Origin: Haliotis asinina
Lineage: Eukaryota > Mollusca > Gastropoda > Lepetellida > Haliotidae
DNA length: 64,000 nt
Reading direction: 5' to 3'
Assembly (NCBI RefSeq): GCF_037392515.1
Contig: NC_090288.1
Coordinates: 12,158,969-12,222,968, forward strand
Part shown: positions 1-12,125 of the stretch, one piece after another
Layout: each line of letters starts with the position of its first letter
How positions within the stretch are numbered: the first letter of the stretch is position 1
Notes under the pieces: model-generated
The model's database searches: none
The model's input: only the letters and a program-made list of their open reading frames with translations
Told to the model about the DNA's origin: nothing
Program-made: the position numbers and the translations under genes

Positions 1-50
1 AGTTGCTAAAAGAGTGTTTAAAAATAAACTAAACTCACTCGCTCACTCCT
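1..50 (+). repeat. S1/S2-type SINE tail fragment
   Basis: The window opens inside a SINE tail: attgct-like sequence, then aaactaaactcactcgctcact. The rest of the copy lies left of the window. Confidence 0.6.
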
Positions 51-96
51 GCATCCATCCTTTACATTTTGCAGATTTCTGCTTCATATAAAAACA

Positions 97-191
97 GGGG
101 AGGTGGGGTAGCTTAGTGGTTCAAGCATTTGTTCATCACGTTGAAGACTCGGTTTCGACTCCCCACATGGGTACAATGTGTAAAACCCATA
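97..191 (+). repeat. S1 SINE head fragment (tRNA-like)
   Basis: ggtggggtagcttagtggtt (box A-like) and ggtttcgactccccacatgg (box B-like) mark the tRNA-derived head. The copy decays after the acccat block. It is probably intronic in the CTTNBP2-like gene. Confidence 0.7.
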
Positions 192-299
192 TTTTTCCTT
201 ATCCTGACTCATGTTTATTGCTTATCTCCTCTTCCCTGACGATAGTAGTGGAATACCTGAAATCCCATGAAGTTCCCTTCTAAAAAGAAGCGGTCATAA

Positions 300-1561
300 A
301 GCAGACTGTCAGCTGACCGACCATGCTTGTCACTCTCTTCTTATCGCCGGTCGAGGGCGGCTGGAGTTACCTGGAGTATCCACTACGGCGATAGGATTTT
401 CAACTATTTCGGTCCTTGAACTATATTTATGTCATATGTGGTATTTGGTTTATGTATATGTAGCACAATTTGTGTATTTGTGATTATTGTGTGTTGATAT
501 AGCATGTATTTCGTCCACCGAAACTTAGACTTTATTTACAATGTAAATAACGGCTGTCAGCGGTTGACCCGCTTTTAGTTTCTCCGGCGTGTAAGCCCTT
601 ATGTTCTTCCACTATTTGCTTTGAATTTTACAGAAATTTATCTGTTTCAGAATTTATTGGATAAATTTGTTCTTTTCACAGGCGTGCGAGGGACAGGCAA
701 CGTCGAATTACCTTAGTCATGTCTAACTAGATGATTTAGATTCGGGTAACTGTTTTTTCATTAACTGCTGAATTTCATGCAAGTTACCAATCAGGCGTGT
801 CCCTGAGGATATACCTTGGGTCCAGCGAGTCGTCCCCAAGACCACAGAAGAGTACTTCATCAGGAGCAGGGCCATCGCCATCGTCTAGATCACAATCGTC
901 ATCTGCAACGAAGTCGTCGCAGAATCAACATTCTTCGACGAAGAAGTCCTGTGGTGACGAGATCGTCCCTCTACAAGAATGACATATTTACGAAGAGCCG
1001 CCGTTGATGCTACACCTCGAGCAACGTAGCCCTCCATCAGAGCACCAGATGTAGACGAGGCATACAAGATCATCAGCAGTCACCGCAACAATCTTACAAG
1101 ATAGACGACATTCGGACGGGCTCGATTTAGAGCCATCAACGAGATTGTCATCTCAAGTTCAGCAATCCTGCGAAGGAGGAAGAGTGAATGATCCTGTCAA
1201 CTTTCGTCACTGAGAAGGATCAGCAGTTTATGTCCGAACACCTTGTCTCAACCACTGTGGGACTGAATCTACTTCCTCAACAAGATTGAAGGGGTAACAT
1301 GGATGATCGCCCAAGACTTCAGAGAAGTCATGATGATCAAGTCCATCGACACCTTGACAATGGTGCTCAAGCAGACAAGTCGGCATTACGCTAAATAGTC
1401 CAAGTTCTCCAGAATCCAGAGAATGAGAGATAAGAAGTTTAATACTGGAGCGTGCAGGAGGTACACATTGAAGATCAGGGTCGGAATGTCTGGAGTTTTC
1501 CACCCTCAGCCGTTTCCATACAACCGTCTCCAGTGGGTGAATGTCTTGAACTCTACTGGAA
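300..1561. other. Gene-free stretch, nothing assigned
   Basis: Probably intron of the CTTNBP2-like gene. Short open frames around 800-1,070 show no recognisable protein. The base composition is less AT-rich than in the neighbouring introns, which may mean an old unrecognised mobile element. Confidence 0.3.
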
Positions 1562-1655
1562 GAAGGGGCGGTGGGGTAGTGTAGTGGTTAAGGTGTTCAC
1601 TCGTCACGCCGAAGACCCGGGTTCGATTCCCCACATGGGTACAATGTGTGAGATG
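1562..1655 (+). repeat. S1 SINE head fragment (tRNA-like)
   Basis: Well-preserved head: ggcggtggggtagtgtagtg, then cgaagacccgggttcgattc and cccacatgggtacaatgtgt. It ends abruptly after tgtgtgaga, so the 3' half and tail are missing. Confidence 0.8.
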
Positions 1656-1659
1656 ACTT

Positions 1660-2900
1660 CGAGATGACTGCAACATACCACTGCAAACTACACCTCCGAT
1701 CACAAGAGATGACGGTATTATCTTTGGTGGAAAAATTCCAACACATTCGCGTTTCCCCCTCCAGTGCTGCTACAAAGATTCATCAAGAAAATCAGACAGC
1801 TGTTCAACATTATCTACATTCTACATACTTTGCAGGTCTTAGCTCAGTCGTCACCATGGAAACGGGAACCAGGCTGACCAAAGTACCCGAGCTACTTGCC
1901 TTACTACACTCCTTCAAGTTGGAGGATCAACAGCATGGGATCTAAACATCGTACTTCAACATCTCACAAGTGATGCGTGCAAACCGCTTGATCGGACCTC
2001 ATTTGAACTGCTAATTCAGAAGATGCTATTTTTTACTTGCCTTAGCTACAGCTGCATGCATGTCAGAAATTCATGCTCTAGACTTCAACCGCATGAGCTG
2101 TGAAGCAAATCGAAGTCAGAGCCTTGGCCTCTACACTAGTGCTACATGGGAATTGCTCACTATCAACTATGATTTGAAACTATGAACTATATTTTCAAAG
2201 TCAAACATGGTGTTTGCCAACCATTGTCTACGAGACACAGCCATGGAGGACGTCTCTGGCATTCACCAGTTTTGACCTCTTGTCGTTGAGTTGACGCTGA
2301 GTTCACTCACCCGTTTATCACGTGACTTGTGGAAGCCAGACGCTTTGTGGAGCATAATGGTGGAAAGTCAATGCGCACGTCTTAGACAGACTAGCATGAT
2401 TGATTAGGACCCTGTACTAGTAATGAAGATACTTGTACATGAAGAGGTATTGCAACTAGTCTTGATTACAACATCTTGACATTTAGTTGCATCAGAAACT
2501 AGCAGGACGCTAGTTACTTCGATGTCACCACATTCCAGTCAATGAAGTCTTCTGCTGAAGACAAGTTGGGCTGGATGTGATCCCCCCCAGAATCTACAAT
2601 GAATATTAGGAGAGCGGGACTGAATTATCGCCATTACAAGTTCCCATTTGGGAGGGTGGGGGTTGGGGTGGAGGAATTATTGGACATCATTTTGATAGCC
2701 AGCAGAATCCAGCATGGCCTGACACACCGCCATTCCATCGGATTCTGTAAGCAGTAAGCATGAGTCAGGATAGAGAAAAATATGTAATTTTCTGAATAAA
2801 GATGATATTTTATACTTTTACGTCCCTTTCTTTTAGAATGGAACTTCAAGGGATTTCAGGTGTTCCACTACCTTCACCAGGGAAGAGGAGATAAGCAATA
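1660..2900. other. Gene-free stretch, nothing assigned
   Basis: No exon, RNA gene or known repeat could be supported. Short frames lack recognisable motifs. Probably intronic. Confidence 0.3.
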
Positions 2901-2970
2901 AGCCCTGTCCCTGTCTGTGATATCGCTGGAATGTTGCTAAAAAGAGACGTAAAACTAAACTCACTCACTC
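2901..2970 (+). repeat. S1 SINE 3' fragment
   Basis: Contains gatatcgctggaatgttgct, then gacgtaaaactaaactcact: the 3' half of S1 with its (CTCA)n tail. It lies 60 bases upstream of the first CTTNBP2-like exon in the window. Confidence 0.7.
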
Positions 2971-3032
2971 AAACAGAACATCCATAAGATATGTTCTTTC
3001 TTGATCGTAATGTGTCTCTGTTGTTTTGGCAG

Positions 3033-6000
3033 GCAGTGAGGACACCTCTGTGTCTGTGGCGTTTGACACTCTGTACCCGCTCAGCACCATTAGGAACTAT
3101 CTTCGATTGGTAAGCTGTTCCTTTTGATTAGTTGGCTTTTTATTTCAAACTGACCTGTAAATAATTGAGTCATGATTATCAGTATATGAAATAAGGCTGT
3201 GTTGTAAACATTAAAGAACTTGTAAACCCATACCATATGTTACATAACCATCCAACTTCAAAATGCCCATCAAGCGTTTGATGTAAGTTATCTCCCCTGT
3301 TTCAGTTGGAGCAGTACAAAAGCGTTGTGTTCTACGGACCAGCAGGCAGTGGCAAATCCTACCTCACAGAACGACTGGCACAGTGCCTAGCGGTAAGCCG
3401 GGACTGACATCCTTTGTAAGTCAAGGATTGATCAAGGAATTCAGATACATGTATGCTTGTCTAAATGTGACACCTAGTGGAACTCAAGAAAATTCATGTC
3501 GCTTGACATCAAACCTCAGATGTTCACACACATGGGCAGCAAATCATTGGTTGAGGAATTCTAAGACTTGTTAGTGATATATGCAGACATACATGTGTAT
3601 CATTTGTTTCATGTGGGGACCCAGTCTCGAATGTGGTATAGAAGAAGAAGAAACAAAAATAATGAAAAGAAAATTATTTTGAGTAACAGTTTTTGAAATT
3701 CAAGGGGTCCTGGATCCACGGGTGATATAAAAACGAGTTCCGTCCATCCGTCTGTCACACTTTCTCCTAAACTATTAATGATAGCTTAACCAAACTTGGT
3801 AAACATGCCATGCATGATCCTTAGATGTCCTTTTAGGGGTTAGACCCAGGTATGAGGTGTATTTTGTGTTATTTCCATGAAATAATGACTTAGGCTGTGG
3901 CTATCAGGATGTTATCTTGTCCTGAGCACATCCCCCAAACGTGAGCTTTATCAAACTAGGTACACATGTTCACCATGATCCATAGATGTATCTTTTAGGG
4001 GTTACACCAGTGTATGGATTTTATTTTTTGTGGTGTCAATGACAAGAAGTTTGACTGAAATTGGTGATTGTTTTTCTTTTCTGGAGCAGAACTGTTTTAA
4101 TCTGAATTTGGCAGTAGTGTAAAACCTTACAATAGTATCCTTCCACTCTGCCTGAAACACACCAAGACATTAGACTTGCAATCATAACAAGTAGACATAT
4201 TCATGAAGGGTATTTTGCCATTGTGGGGATATTGATGACTTAGTCTACTTGTTTGTCTTTCTATTCCTACGGTAGTCTTAATACAAAAATCACTTGTGCA
4301 ATTGGGCCCAAAGATCCTCAAATATGTATCTGATATCTTACAGTAGTAACAGACTATGTGCTGACTCTAAGAGGGTGATAATTGCTAGAAGAATGTTTGG
4401 CAGTGGTGTAGCCTAGTGGTTGCCGTGTTAGCTTGTCACGAGAAAAAACAGGTTCAATTCCCCAAGTGTACATTGAGTGAAGCCCATGGTGTCCCTGTGA
4501 TTTTTCGGGAATATTGTTTACAGCGGGATAAAACTCAAGTAGTTTAATAGAAAAGCGTGAGTTGGCCGGTATCAAGTACATCAGGGATTATATATGCTGC
4601 TTGTCTTCCTCAGACTAGTGAACGTGCGGCTGGACGGGAACCACAGATCCTCTCACTGTCACTCCAGTCTGGATTTTCAAACGCAGACTTTATCTCATTT
4701 CTCAAACAATCAGGTATGTGAAACACAAGAAATCTGAGGGGTCATTGTAATTTTGGGGCAGTTGGATAGGCTAGTGGTGAAAGTGTTAGATCATGCTGAA
4801 GACCCGGGTTCAATTCCCCACATGGGTACTGTATGTGAAAACCATTTCTAATGTCCCCTGCCGTGATATTGCTGGAATGTTGCTAAAGCCGAGTAAAACA
4901 GTTCTGACTAATTATGAGTTTAGAACTAAGACAGTCATATGATGTCTAACAGCATTTAGAACATGTTGTATATGACCATGGTGTGTTATGGATAAATTTT
5001 AAAGAATTAAGAGATTTATCCATAAAAGATTTTGGTCATAAGACAGTCATAATTCAAAATTTTAACATCTGTCTGTCATGTGACTTTCCACAGCCATAGT
5101 TTGATACAATGGCATAATGAAAATTAGTGTGCCTGAGGAAACGTTTAAGTGTGTCTGTTATTCATGATATACCCAGTGCTATTCCTGCTAGTGGCAACAT
5201 TTACAGACTGCATTGTTAAAGTGGAATGATTTCAAATGCTATTTCCCGTGATATATCACTTCCAAATGGTGTACATGGCGCATGCCACAACAGGGAGTAA
5301 ACACTTGCTGAAAATAGTGTTTTTGTCAATATTCAAGGATGTCAGCTTGCCGAAATATTGCGAATGGTAACCATGTCATCAGAAAGCCCTAAGCATACAT
5401 ACAAGACAAATATCTGTTTTATGTGGATTTTCGGTTGTTGAGAAATTAGTGGTCAGTGACCAGGCAATGTTGCAAGTCTCGCCAAACCGTCAGAAAGCCC
5501 TAAGCATACATACAAGACAAATATCTGTTTTATGTGGATTTTCGGTTGTTGAGAAATCAGTGTCAGTGACCAGGCAATGTTGCAAGTCTCGCCAAACCGT
5601 AGACAGGTGTTTGTTAAATCCATTCAGCAGTCTTGCATTTGACGTTCATAGGTCACTCGAAGGTTAGCTGAAGTGACCTTTTACTGGTTTATTTTTAAGA
5701 AACGAGTAAGTATAGCAGTGTAAGAAATAAAACCTAGTCTAAGTTTACAAAGAGTGTTGAAAGATTTTCTTGAAATGATGTAACCTGAATAATGATCACA
5801 GCTGCTTGTTCAGAATTGTTCCAAGCCCATGTGTCCTGAATATGACCTGTATATTGCAGGTTGTATCCTGCCTGTCCAGCAGTCAACTGACAAGCACTCA
5901 CCCATCTTGCTGCTTGAGAACATGGAGAAAGTCAACATAGCTCAGCTGTTTGGGAAGCTCCTTGATCCTATAGAATACCGAGGGAAGGCATATGCGTTTA

Positions 6001-9000
6001 CACTTAAAGGTAGGTGTACCTGTGACGATGCTGGTTAGAATTGGTCTTCAGCAATCCATGCTTATTGTAAGAGCCAACAGAGGGTTCGTGTGGTTGACAC
6101 AAGACATCATATCTCTGTTGAGTAGATCGATGCTTGTGACCTTCATCATGATGTGACCCGTGAAGGTCCGGGGTAGCAACCCATGCTTGCCATAAAAGGG
6201 ACTATGCTTGTTGTAAGAGGCGAGTAGTAGGACCAGGTGGTCAGACTCGCTGACTTGGTTGACACATGTCATCAGTTCCCAATTGCGCTGGTCTCAACTT
6301 GATTATTTACAGACTGCAGCCATATTGCTGAGTGCAACGTAAAACTAAACTCACTCACTCATCATGATGTCCAGACTCGATTAATTACAGACCACCATCA
6401 TATAGCTGGAATATTGTAATTAAACAAACAAAATGGCAACTCTTAATGTTGTACCTTTACCTCCAAAACTACAATATTGTAGTGATTGTCACATGGATTT
6501 GCATTCAGTTTTAAGGAGATGAAAGGATTGGTTGGCTCAGAGTTAATACACAGGGACTTTGTTCAACATGGCTACACAGCTAGTGTCTGGACAGTGTACA
6601 TGCATGTACATTGTGATGTTAAAATGCTTTATTCTTAAATTTGACATTGAACTTTTTTTTCTCATCTCACTTCAAATTTTTACAATGTTTTAAGATGAGT
6701 TTTAAGTCATCTTAAAAGTTGACCGAAAATTCTGCCATTCGTCATTTCTTCTGATTTGTATTTTTGACACACTGTTTGGCTGTAGATGGCTCCATCAGTG
6801 ACATTGACGATGACAGTGACAGCTACTACTTGCCAGACAACTTCTACCTTCTTGCCACCATGAACAGAACAAGGTATCATCTTCTATATCATCAAAAAAA
6901 ACAATAACATAATCACTGTAACAAAAACATTGTGTTCTTCATAATAGAAAAATTGAAACATTCATGCAGAATTTCTGACTTCTGTCATCTGAATACAAAC
7001 ATATTTCCTGCCAAGTTGCATCCTAAGGTTGCAGTGATTGGAGTCTTGTCTTGAGGACTAGTCTGAACATTGTTTCAGAGAATGGAGCTAGTGTTGCTTA
7101 AACAGTACAAAATATTGTCTTCTTTATCTTTCAGTCAGTTTTGTTCTGTTTCAATTTGTGGCCAAATGGATCCTTTGAGAAGACATATAGCTCACACTTG
7201 GTTGTAGTCAATAGGGAGCACAATCATTAGACATTAGCTGTCCTCAGAACAGTGAAGTAGCCTCGGGCTTGTAGACAATTACAGATTTTGATGACTCCTC
7301 TTATCCGTTTGTCCTCAGATCAACTGGCCTTGAACTGTGCATTCAACAACGATTCCGCTGGATTCACTTTCGCCTAGACTCGGAGCCATTCCGCAACCAT
7401 CTTGCCCGTTACATTCACCGTCGCCTCCTCCACCTGTATGGGGGGCAGTTGCCCTCACCCGACAAGCCTGTCTTCCGCTGTGCTGAGTGGGTGATCTGCT
7501 TGTGGCAGAGACTCAATGACAGCCTCACCAAGCTGGGACTGCCTGATCTTGCCTTTGGTCCCTGTCTGTTCTTCAAGTGTCCGCTTGAGAAGCTGAGCCA
7601 GGAGGCTGTGCTGCAGTAAGTTCTTTCTGGCAAATGTTTTTATTGTGGTTGATGGGTAGCATAGAAATATTTATAATAGTCTGACCCATGAGGGTCCAAG
7701 TTAGAATTTGTCTTCAACAAGCCATGCTTGTCGTAAGAGGCAACTGACATTATTAGGTGATTAGGCTGACTATCTTGACTCACTCATGTCATTGTGTCCC
7801 AGTTGCATAGATCAGTGCTCATGCTGTAAATCACAAGATTGTCTGGTTTGACTTGATTATTAACACACCACCGTCATACAGCTGAACGAGTGCTTCATCA
7901 AACAAAGAAAAGCAAACAAAATGTTAACAATTATTGGAGGTTTGAGTGCAGTATGCACAAAGTAAATACAAGTAATTTATTGGAGATCCGTACTCATTAT
8001 CTGTCTACATTTGCAAAAATTAAACCCATGCTTATAACTTTTGTCATGGTGGTAAATAATATTAATAACAATAATAAGTTATTATTAACCTCCCACATCA
8101 AAAATGGGTAGCTTAGTGGTTAAATTGTTGGCACATCGTGCTGGAGCCCTGGGTACGATTCATGGGTATATAGTATGAAGCCCATTTGTGGTGTTCCCCG
8201 CCGTGACATTGCTAAAATATTGCTGAACACCACATAAAACCCAACTCACTCACTGAGACACCACTATGTGACATAAATCTGACATTGAGCACTGCCCTCC
8301 ACATCATATCAAGAATTATGTTTTTATGTAAAAGATTCTGCCTGCTCCTAGTTTTCTTGATATTGTCTAATGTTCTAGGTGGGTCAAGGACACATGGAAT
8401 GAGTTGATTGCGCCGCAGGTCCGCGATGCCGTCAAGCGAGGTACAGGCAGCGAGACAGCCTCTGATGGTCAGCAGAAAGTAGCCAATACAGCTCTCTACG
8501 TCCTTGTCCAGAGGTCAGTCGTCCTTGGCTGTCCCCTGACTGGAAAAGGTTAGAGTCTGAATCATGTTTATTAAAGATGTTATACATACATATATTTTGC
8601 ATTTTTAATGTGCCAGATCTGTCAAGGGCTCACGTTCAAAATCACATGTTATTATCTCCGTCTATGGATTTGTATCTGGTCAATATTTTTTCTCAGCGTT
8701 CTGAGGAGTATACAACCCAAGCTGCCTGAAAGGCACCATGGTCCTAATATACAAAGATTCTTGTAACATTTCTCTGAAAGCATGTAGCGTTTTTGTAAAC
8801 CCTTAAGTATATCATAAAATTATGAATGTCGTAGAGCTACAAACATTTTATGTATCAGGACCCAGAAGGTTTTAACATTACCACCCATCCCAAGAGGTAT
8901 CAGTTCCAAGCTACGCAAACAGAGGCATATCTTGAATGAAGTCATTTGGTGAGGGAGACAAATGTTCTTGTCTTCAGTTTTCATTAGAATCTCCCTGAGG

Positions 9001-11690
9001 AGTATACAACCCAGAGACTTGAAACATTCATATCTTATCCCACTCATTCACAGCTGGGGAAACACAGGCATGGTTTGGACCTGCGTTCTTATGCTGGTTG
9101 AAAATGATTGACTATTACTTAAGATTAAAATAAGCTTTTAGATTGCTATGTCTGTCTCTAATGTGAAGCTCATGACATTATGAAGCAGATTAGCCAGTTA
9201 GTACCAAAAGTTAATTTCAGAAGTGATTGAGGGATCAGTTTTACTGTATCCAGGCTGCATCAGTGTAGATAAAATATTGCCATTGGAGGTAATTTTCACT
9301 GGCAAGTTGCACCCAATGCATCAGGTAAGGCTAAATTTAAAAAAAGTGAAATGTTTCTCGTGCATCAGCACATCATTTTTATTTCTACATGTAACAATTT
9401 TTGTTGCCATTTTGGAAAAAATAGTTTTGATTTGGGAGTGTCCTGATCATTTGTCCTCTGTAAGAATGAACGTCTGTAAGAACGAGTTTGACTGAATCTA
9501 CTACTCATTATAATGTGCTAAACTTTCCAAGCTGTATTTCTGAGAAAAAAATGAAAATGTGTTCCTCCCACATCACAATATTTCTGTGAAAAATTTAAAA
9601 AAAGAAGGTTCGACAGACCTTGTCACTTTCGGAAAAAATGTGCCCAAGAAACATTTAATCTTTTTTATGCAGCCTAATATATTGACTGTAAGAGCAGGGA
9701 GAACAATTACTTGTCTGACTTGTCTATAAGCGGAATCAAATGAAGTCGAGGCGTTATGAGATTAATGACTCTCTTTCCAGACAAGGAGGTTTACATGAGC
9801 GGTTTCAGTGGCAGCAATGAGCTGGACATTCCTCTCAAGATTGAGAAAAGACGTTCCTTTGGGAGTCAAGTGAATGGCAAAGAACAGAAGCAAGGGGAAG
9901 ATAACTCTGCCAAGGACAAAGAGTCTCGTGTGGAGATTATTACAAGCACAGGGGTCCGGCTCCGGAACAAAAACAGGTCTGACATGTAAACTGATACTTA
10001 AGACCTCATTCACTACCTCCTACAGAGATGACTAATCCTACAATTTGATCAAAGTCTCCATGAAATTTAGCCTCAAACTGCTATAGGGCTACACTAGAAA
10101 CCCAGTGACGTATAAGAAATTTTTTTCAAATCGGATATACAGGTGTTGACATTTTTTGTCGATAAAATACATTTTCAGATTTCACTTACTTTCCATTCAT
10201 CAAATTTAATGACATGAACTGGGATCATTGCTAGTAACATACTTTAAACAAAATTGTCAACCAGAAATCTGATGCTGATTTCAATACCTTTGCAATTTGA
10301 CCCACTTATCGTATACTGGCGGAAAATGAGCATCCTGTTGGAGTGATTTAACCGTGTGATGTTTCCATAAGATTATACGAAACTGGTATGACTCAAATCA
10401 ACAGTGATTTTCACAGATAATAATTTAAATGATGTAGTTGAGTACTTACTAATTTTGTGGTCAAGCTACTAATTCTGATCCTTGAAACCACTATTTGCAA
10501 CCCTTTGGAGCATCTCTGCTCACAGACCATGAAGATCTGTGTGAGAACTAGTCCTCAGCAACCCATGTTAGTTGTACGAGGTGAGTAGCGTTGTTGGGCG
10601 GTCAGGCTCGCTGACTTGGATGATGTATGTTATTGTCGCAGTTGCACAGATTTATGCTTGTGGTGTCAGTCATTGGATTGTGTGGTCCAGAGTCAAGTAT
10701 TTTGACTCGCCAGTACATTCCATTGGTGGGTAATAATGGTTTATTTTTTTAACATTGCACTCAGCAATATTCCGGCTATGTAGCGGCAACATGTAAATAA
10801 TCAAGTCTGGACCAGACAATCTAGTGATCAAAATATGAGCATTGATCTACACAGTTAGGACATGATGACATGGCCATCTGAACCCATTAGTCACCGTTTT
10901 GCAACAAGCATGGGTTCCTGGAGACCAGATCTAACACAGATCTTCACAGGTCTGTATCTTATGTTGATTCATCTGTATTTAATTCACGTCCACCAAAAGA
11001 CCTCTACCTTTAATTGCTGATTGCTTATCACATTGACGTATTTGTCCTCAGAAAATATAAGACAAGGAAAATTCTTTTTACAGAAATGTTGAGGAATTGG
11101 TTGAGACTGGCCTCAGCAACAGCAAGCGACGGAGTCTTTCAGAATCATGTGTAGACCAAGCCTCACGTCTTGCAGAGGAGAGCCTTGAAGCAGACCCTCT
11201 CGCCTCACAACCTAAGATGCCCAAACTCGAGATCCGATCGCCGACCCTGATGGCGTTCTCACAGTCCAGTTCCTCACCCAGTTTTGACCACTCATCAAAC
11301 CATAGTTCAGGCAGGGTTAGCCCCCTTTTCTCTGGACAGAGACAGCAGTTCAGTTCCCCTATGGCATCCAAGAAGTCAAGATCATCTGAAAACATATCCT
11401 CCAATACTATTTATAGCTATGCAGCGAAACGACGATCAGCGAGTCCTTTCTCCTTTTCTCTTACTACGCCCACATCAAGTCTGAATTCCTTTAAATTTTT
11501 AGAAGTGACAAGTCCACGATCCCCATCAAGTCCATCTTTGGACTCGTCTCCAGAACCAGTTGTGTTTAGAGGAAATCGGAAAGAGAAAAGTTCCAAGGTC
11601 AAGAGTCCAAGCAAAACCAGAGACAGTAATACTGAAAAACACACAGGCAATGGCATCGCTCATTCAAAACATAAGAAACGTTCAAGTTGA
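3033..11690 (+). CDS. CTTNBP2: Cortactin-binding protein 2-like, 3' part (AAA P-loop domain), 9 exons
   Basis: Exons by splice-site reading: 3033-3109, 3306-3392, 4614-4713, 5860-6009, 6786-6873, 7319-7615, 8379-8548, 9781-9976, 11084-11690 (stop TGA 11688-11690). They join in frame to 589 residues. The 5' part, expected to hold the coiled coil and ankyrin repeats, lies left of the window. Visible: FDTLYPLSTIRNYLRL; Walker A GPAGSGKS; a Walker B-like strand PILLLENME in which the usual Asp-Glu is replaced by Glu-Asn; then LPDNFYLLATMNRTR, a sensor-1 type segment like McrB/NAV ATPases; then QRFRWIHFRLDSEPF and a helical region with conserved Trp (CAEWVICLWQRLN, WVKDTWNELIAPQVRDAV). This order fits the CTTNBP2 C-terminal region, a cortical-actin and synaptic scaffold in vertebrates. 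The last exon codes for a Ser-rich, Lys/Arg-rich, probably disordered tail. A neuron-navigator-like protein is the main alternative; the WNELIAPQV segment favours CTTNBP2. Confidence 0.72.
3788..4040. repeat. Diverged direct repeat, period about 160 bp
   Basis: Two units match: aaacttggtaaacatg...tgatccttagatgt...ttaggggttagacc and aaactaggtacacatg...tgatccatagatgt...ttaggggttacacc. Intronic in the CTTNBP2-like gene. Family unknown. Confidence 0.5.
4396..4536 (+). repeat. S1 SINE, degraded
   Basis: gtagcctagtggttgccgtg, then ggttcaattcccc and tttttcgggaatattg with gcgggataaaactca. The copy is full length but diverged, in the intron before the TSERAAG exon. Confidence 0.7.
4754..4899 (+). repeat. 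S1 SINE, near full length
   Basis: Head ggataggctagtggtgaaag, box B gggttcaattccccacatgg, and 3' part gtgatattgctggaatgttg ending cgagtaaaac. The (CTCA)n tail is lost. Confidence 0.75.
5380..5600. repeat. Near-identical tandem duplication, 110-111 bp unit, two copies
   Basis: Units 5380-5490 and 5491-5600 both start cagaaagccctaagcatac and end gtctcgccaaaccgt. I see only about two differences, so this is a very recent duplication. It is intronic in the CTTNBP2-like gene. Confidence 0.9.
6036..6140 (+). repeat. S2 SINE fragment, degraded
   Basis: ggtcttcagcaatccatgct ... gttgacacaagacatcat ... gtagatcgatgcttgtga matches the internal part of S2. A better S2 copy follows directly. Confidence 0.55.
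6155..6358 (+). repeat. S2 SINE
   Basis: Starts gacccgtgaaggtccggggt, runs through gtggtcagactcgctgactt and tgattatttacagactgcag, and ends gtaaaactaaactcactcac. It lacks part of the middle. Confidence 0.8.
7681..7895 (+). repeat. S2 SINE, degraded
   Basis: tgacccatgagggtccaagt ... gccatgcttgtcgtaagagg ... tgattattaacacaccaccg. The tail is lost. Intronic in the CTTNBP2-like gene. Confidence 0.65.
8104..8254 (+). repeat. S1 SINE, near full length
   Basis: gggtagcttagtggttaaat head, degraded box B, gccgtgacattgctaaaata, and tail acccaactcactcactga. Confidence 0.75.
9977..9989 (+). other. Possible intron-retention stop after exon 8 of the CTTNBP2-like gene
   Basis: If the donor at 9977-9978 is not used, the frame reads four more codons and stops (TAA 9987-9989). 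This would remove the 200-residue Ser-rich tail. It is a sequence-based possibility only; the spliced form joins cleanly to exon 9 (AG+A, Arg). Confidence 0.3.
10528..10720 (+). repeat. S2 SINE, degraded
   Basis: gaccatgaagatctgtgtga ... ggcggtcaggctcgctgact ... cattggattgtgtggtccag. The 3' tail is missing. An S2 copy in the opposite direction starts 26 bases further on, so the pair could fold back. Confidence 0.6.
10747..10951 (-). repeat. S2 SINE, degraded
   Basis: Read on plus: gcactcagcaatattccggc ... taatcaagtctggaccagac ... aagcatgggttcctggag ... gatcttcacaggtc. It is inverted relative to the neighbouring copy at 10,528. Confidence 0.7.
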
Positions 11691-12125
11691 AGGAGTAAAT
11701 ATTTATTTATTGGTTTTCTTTCCTGAAATTTTGATAATGAATGATAATTTATTGGCAAACTTGTTAAGTTTTATGTAATTATTAATTCAGAATTGGGCCC
11801 AGTTGCACAAAGCTAACTTAGCTTTAAACTGATCTTAAAGCATTGGAGTTAACATGGACTCATTACATTCATTGTGCTAAGATCCTTTTACATATTTGTT
11901 GTAACGTAACTGTAGGCCTGCCCACTTGTCCATATTAAAATTATTTAACATATTTAAAATATTTAACATTTATTAAAAGAATGATATTTAGGATTGATAA
12001 TTTTCTATGTAAAACGGCTGTAACATATTTCGAAGTTAGTGTGCTATGTTGTCACAAATCATTAAAATTTGTAAAATGTGCACTTTTTACAATCAGTAAA
12101 TAAAATGCAGAGACATTCCATTCAC
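11691..12125 (+). other. Probable 3' UTR of the CTTNBP2-like gene with polyadenylation signal
   Basis: AT-rich sequence follows the stop codon. A canonical AATAAA lies at 12099-12104, the first good signal downstream, so the transcript may end near 12,120. Later polyadenylation is possible. Confidence 0.5.
11796..11895. repeat. Possible end of a GGCCCAGTTGCACAAAG-type MITE
   Basis: gggcccagttgcacaaagc followed by ctaacttagc and later ctaagatcc resembles the terminal repeat of a short DNA element common in animal genomes. The partner terminus is not clear, so this may be a one-ended remnant within the 3' UTR. Confidence 0.3.

Noticed and set aside
1562-1655. tRNA gene with boxes A and B
   Set aside because: The same tRNA-like sequence recurs many times in the window followed by a common 3' part and (CTCA)n tail, so it is the S1 SINE head.
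797-1945. Possible protein-coding region or retroelement interior
   Set aside because: Several frames of 60-93 codons exist on both strands but none contains a recognisable motif; no terminal repeats were found.
10528-10951. Large inverted repeat with a possible regulatory hairpin
   Set aside because: The two arms are independent, differently decayed S2 SINE copies in opposite directions.
11078-11404. 108-codon minus-strand frame opposite the last CTTNBP2-like exon
   Set aside because: It is the shadow of a Ser-rich coding exon; the plus frame joins correctly to upstream exons.
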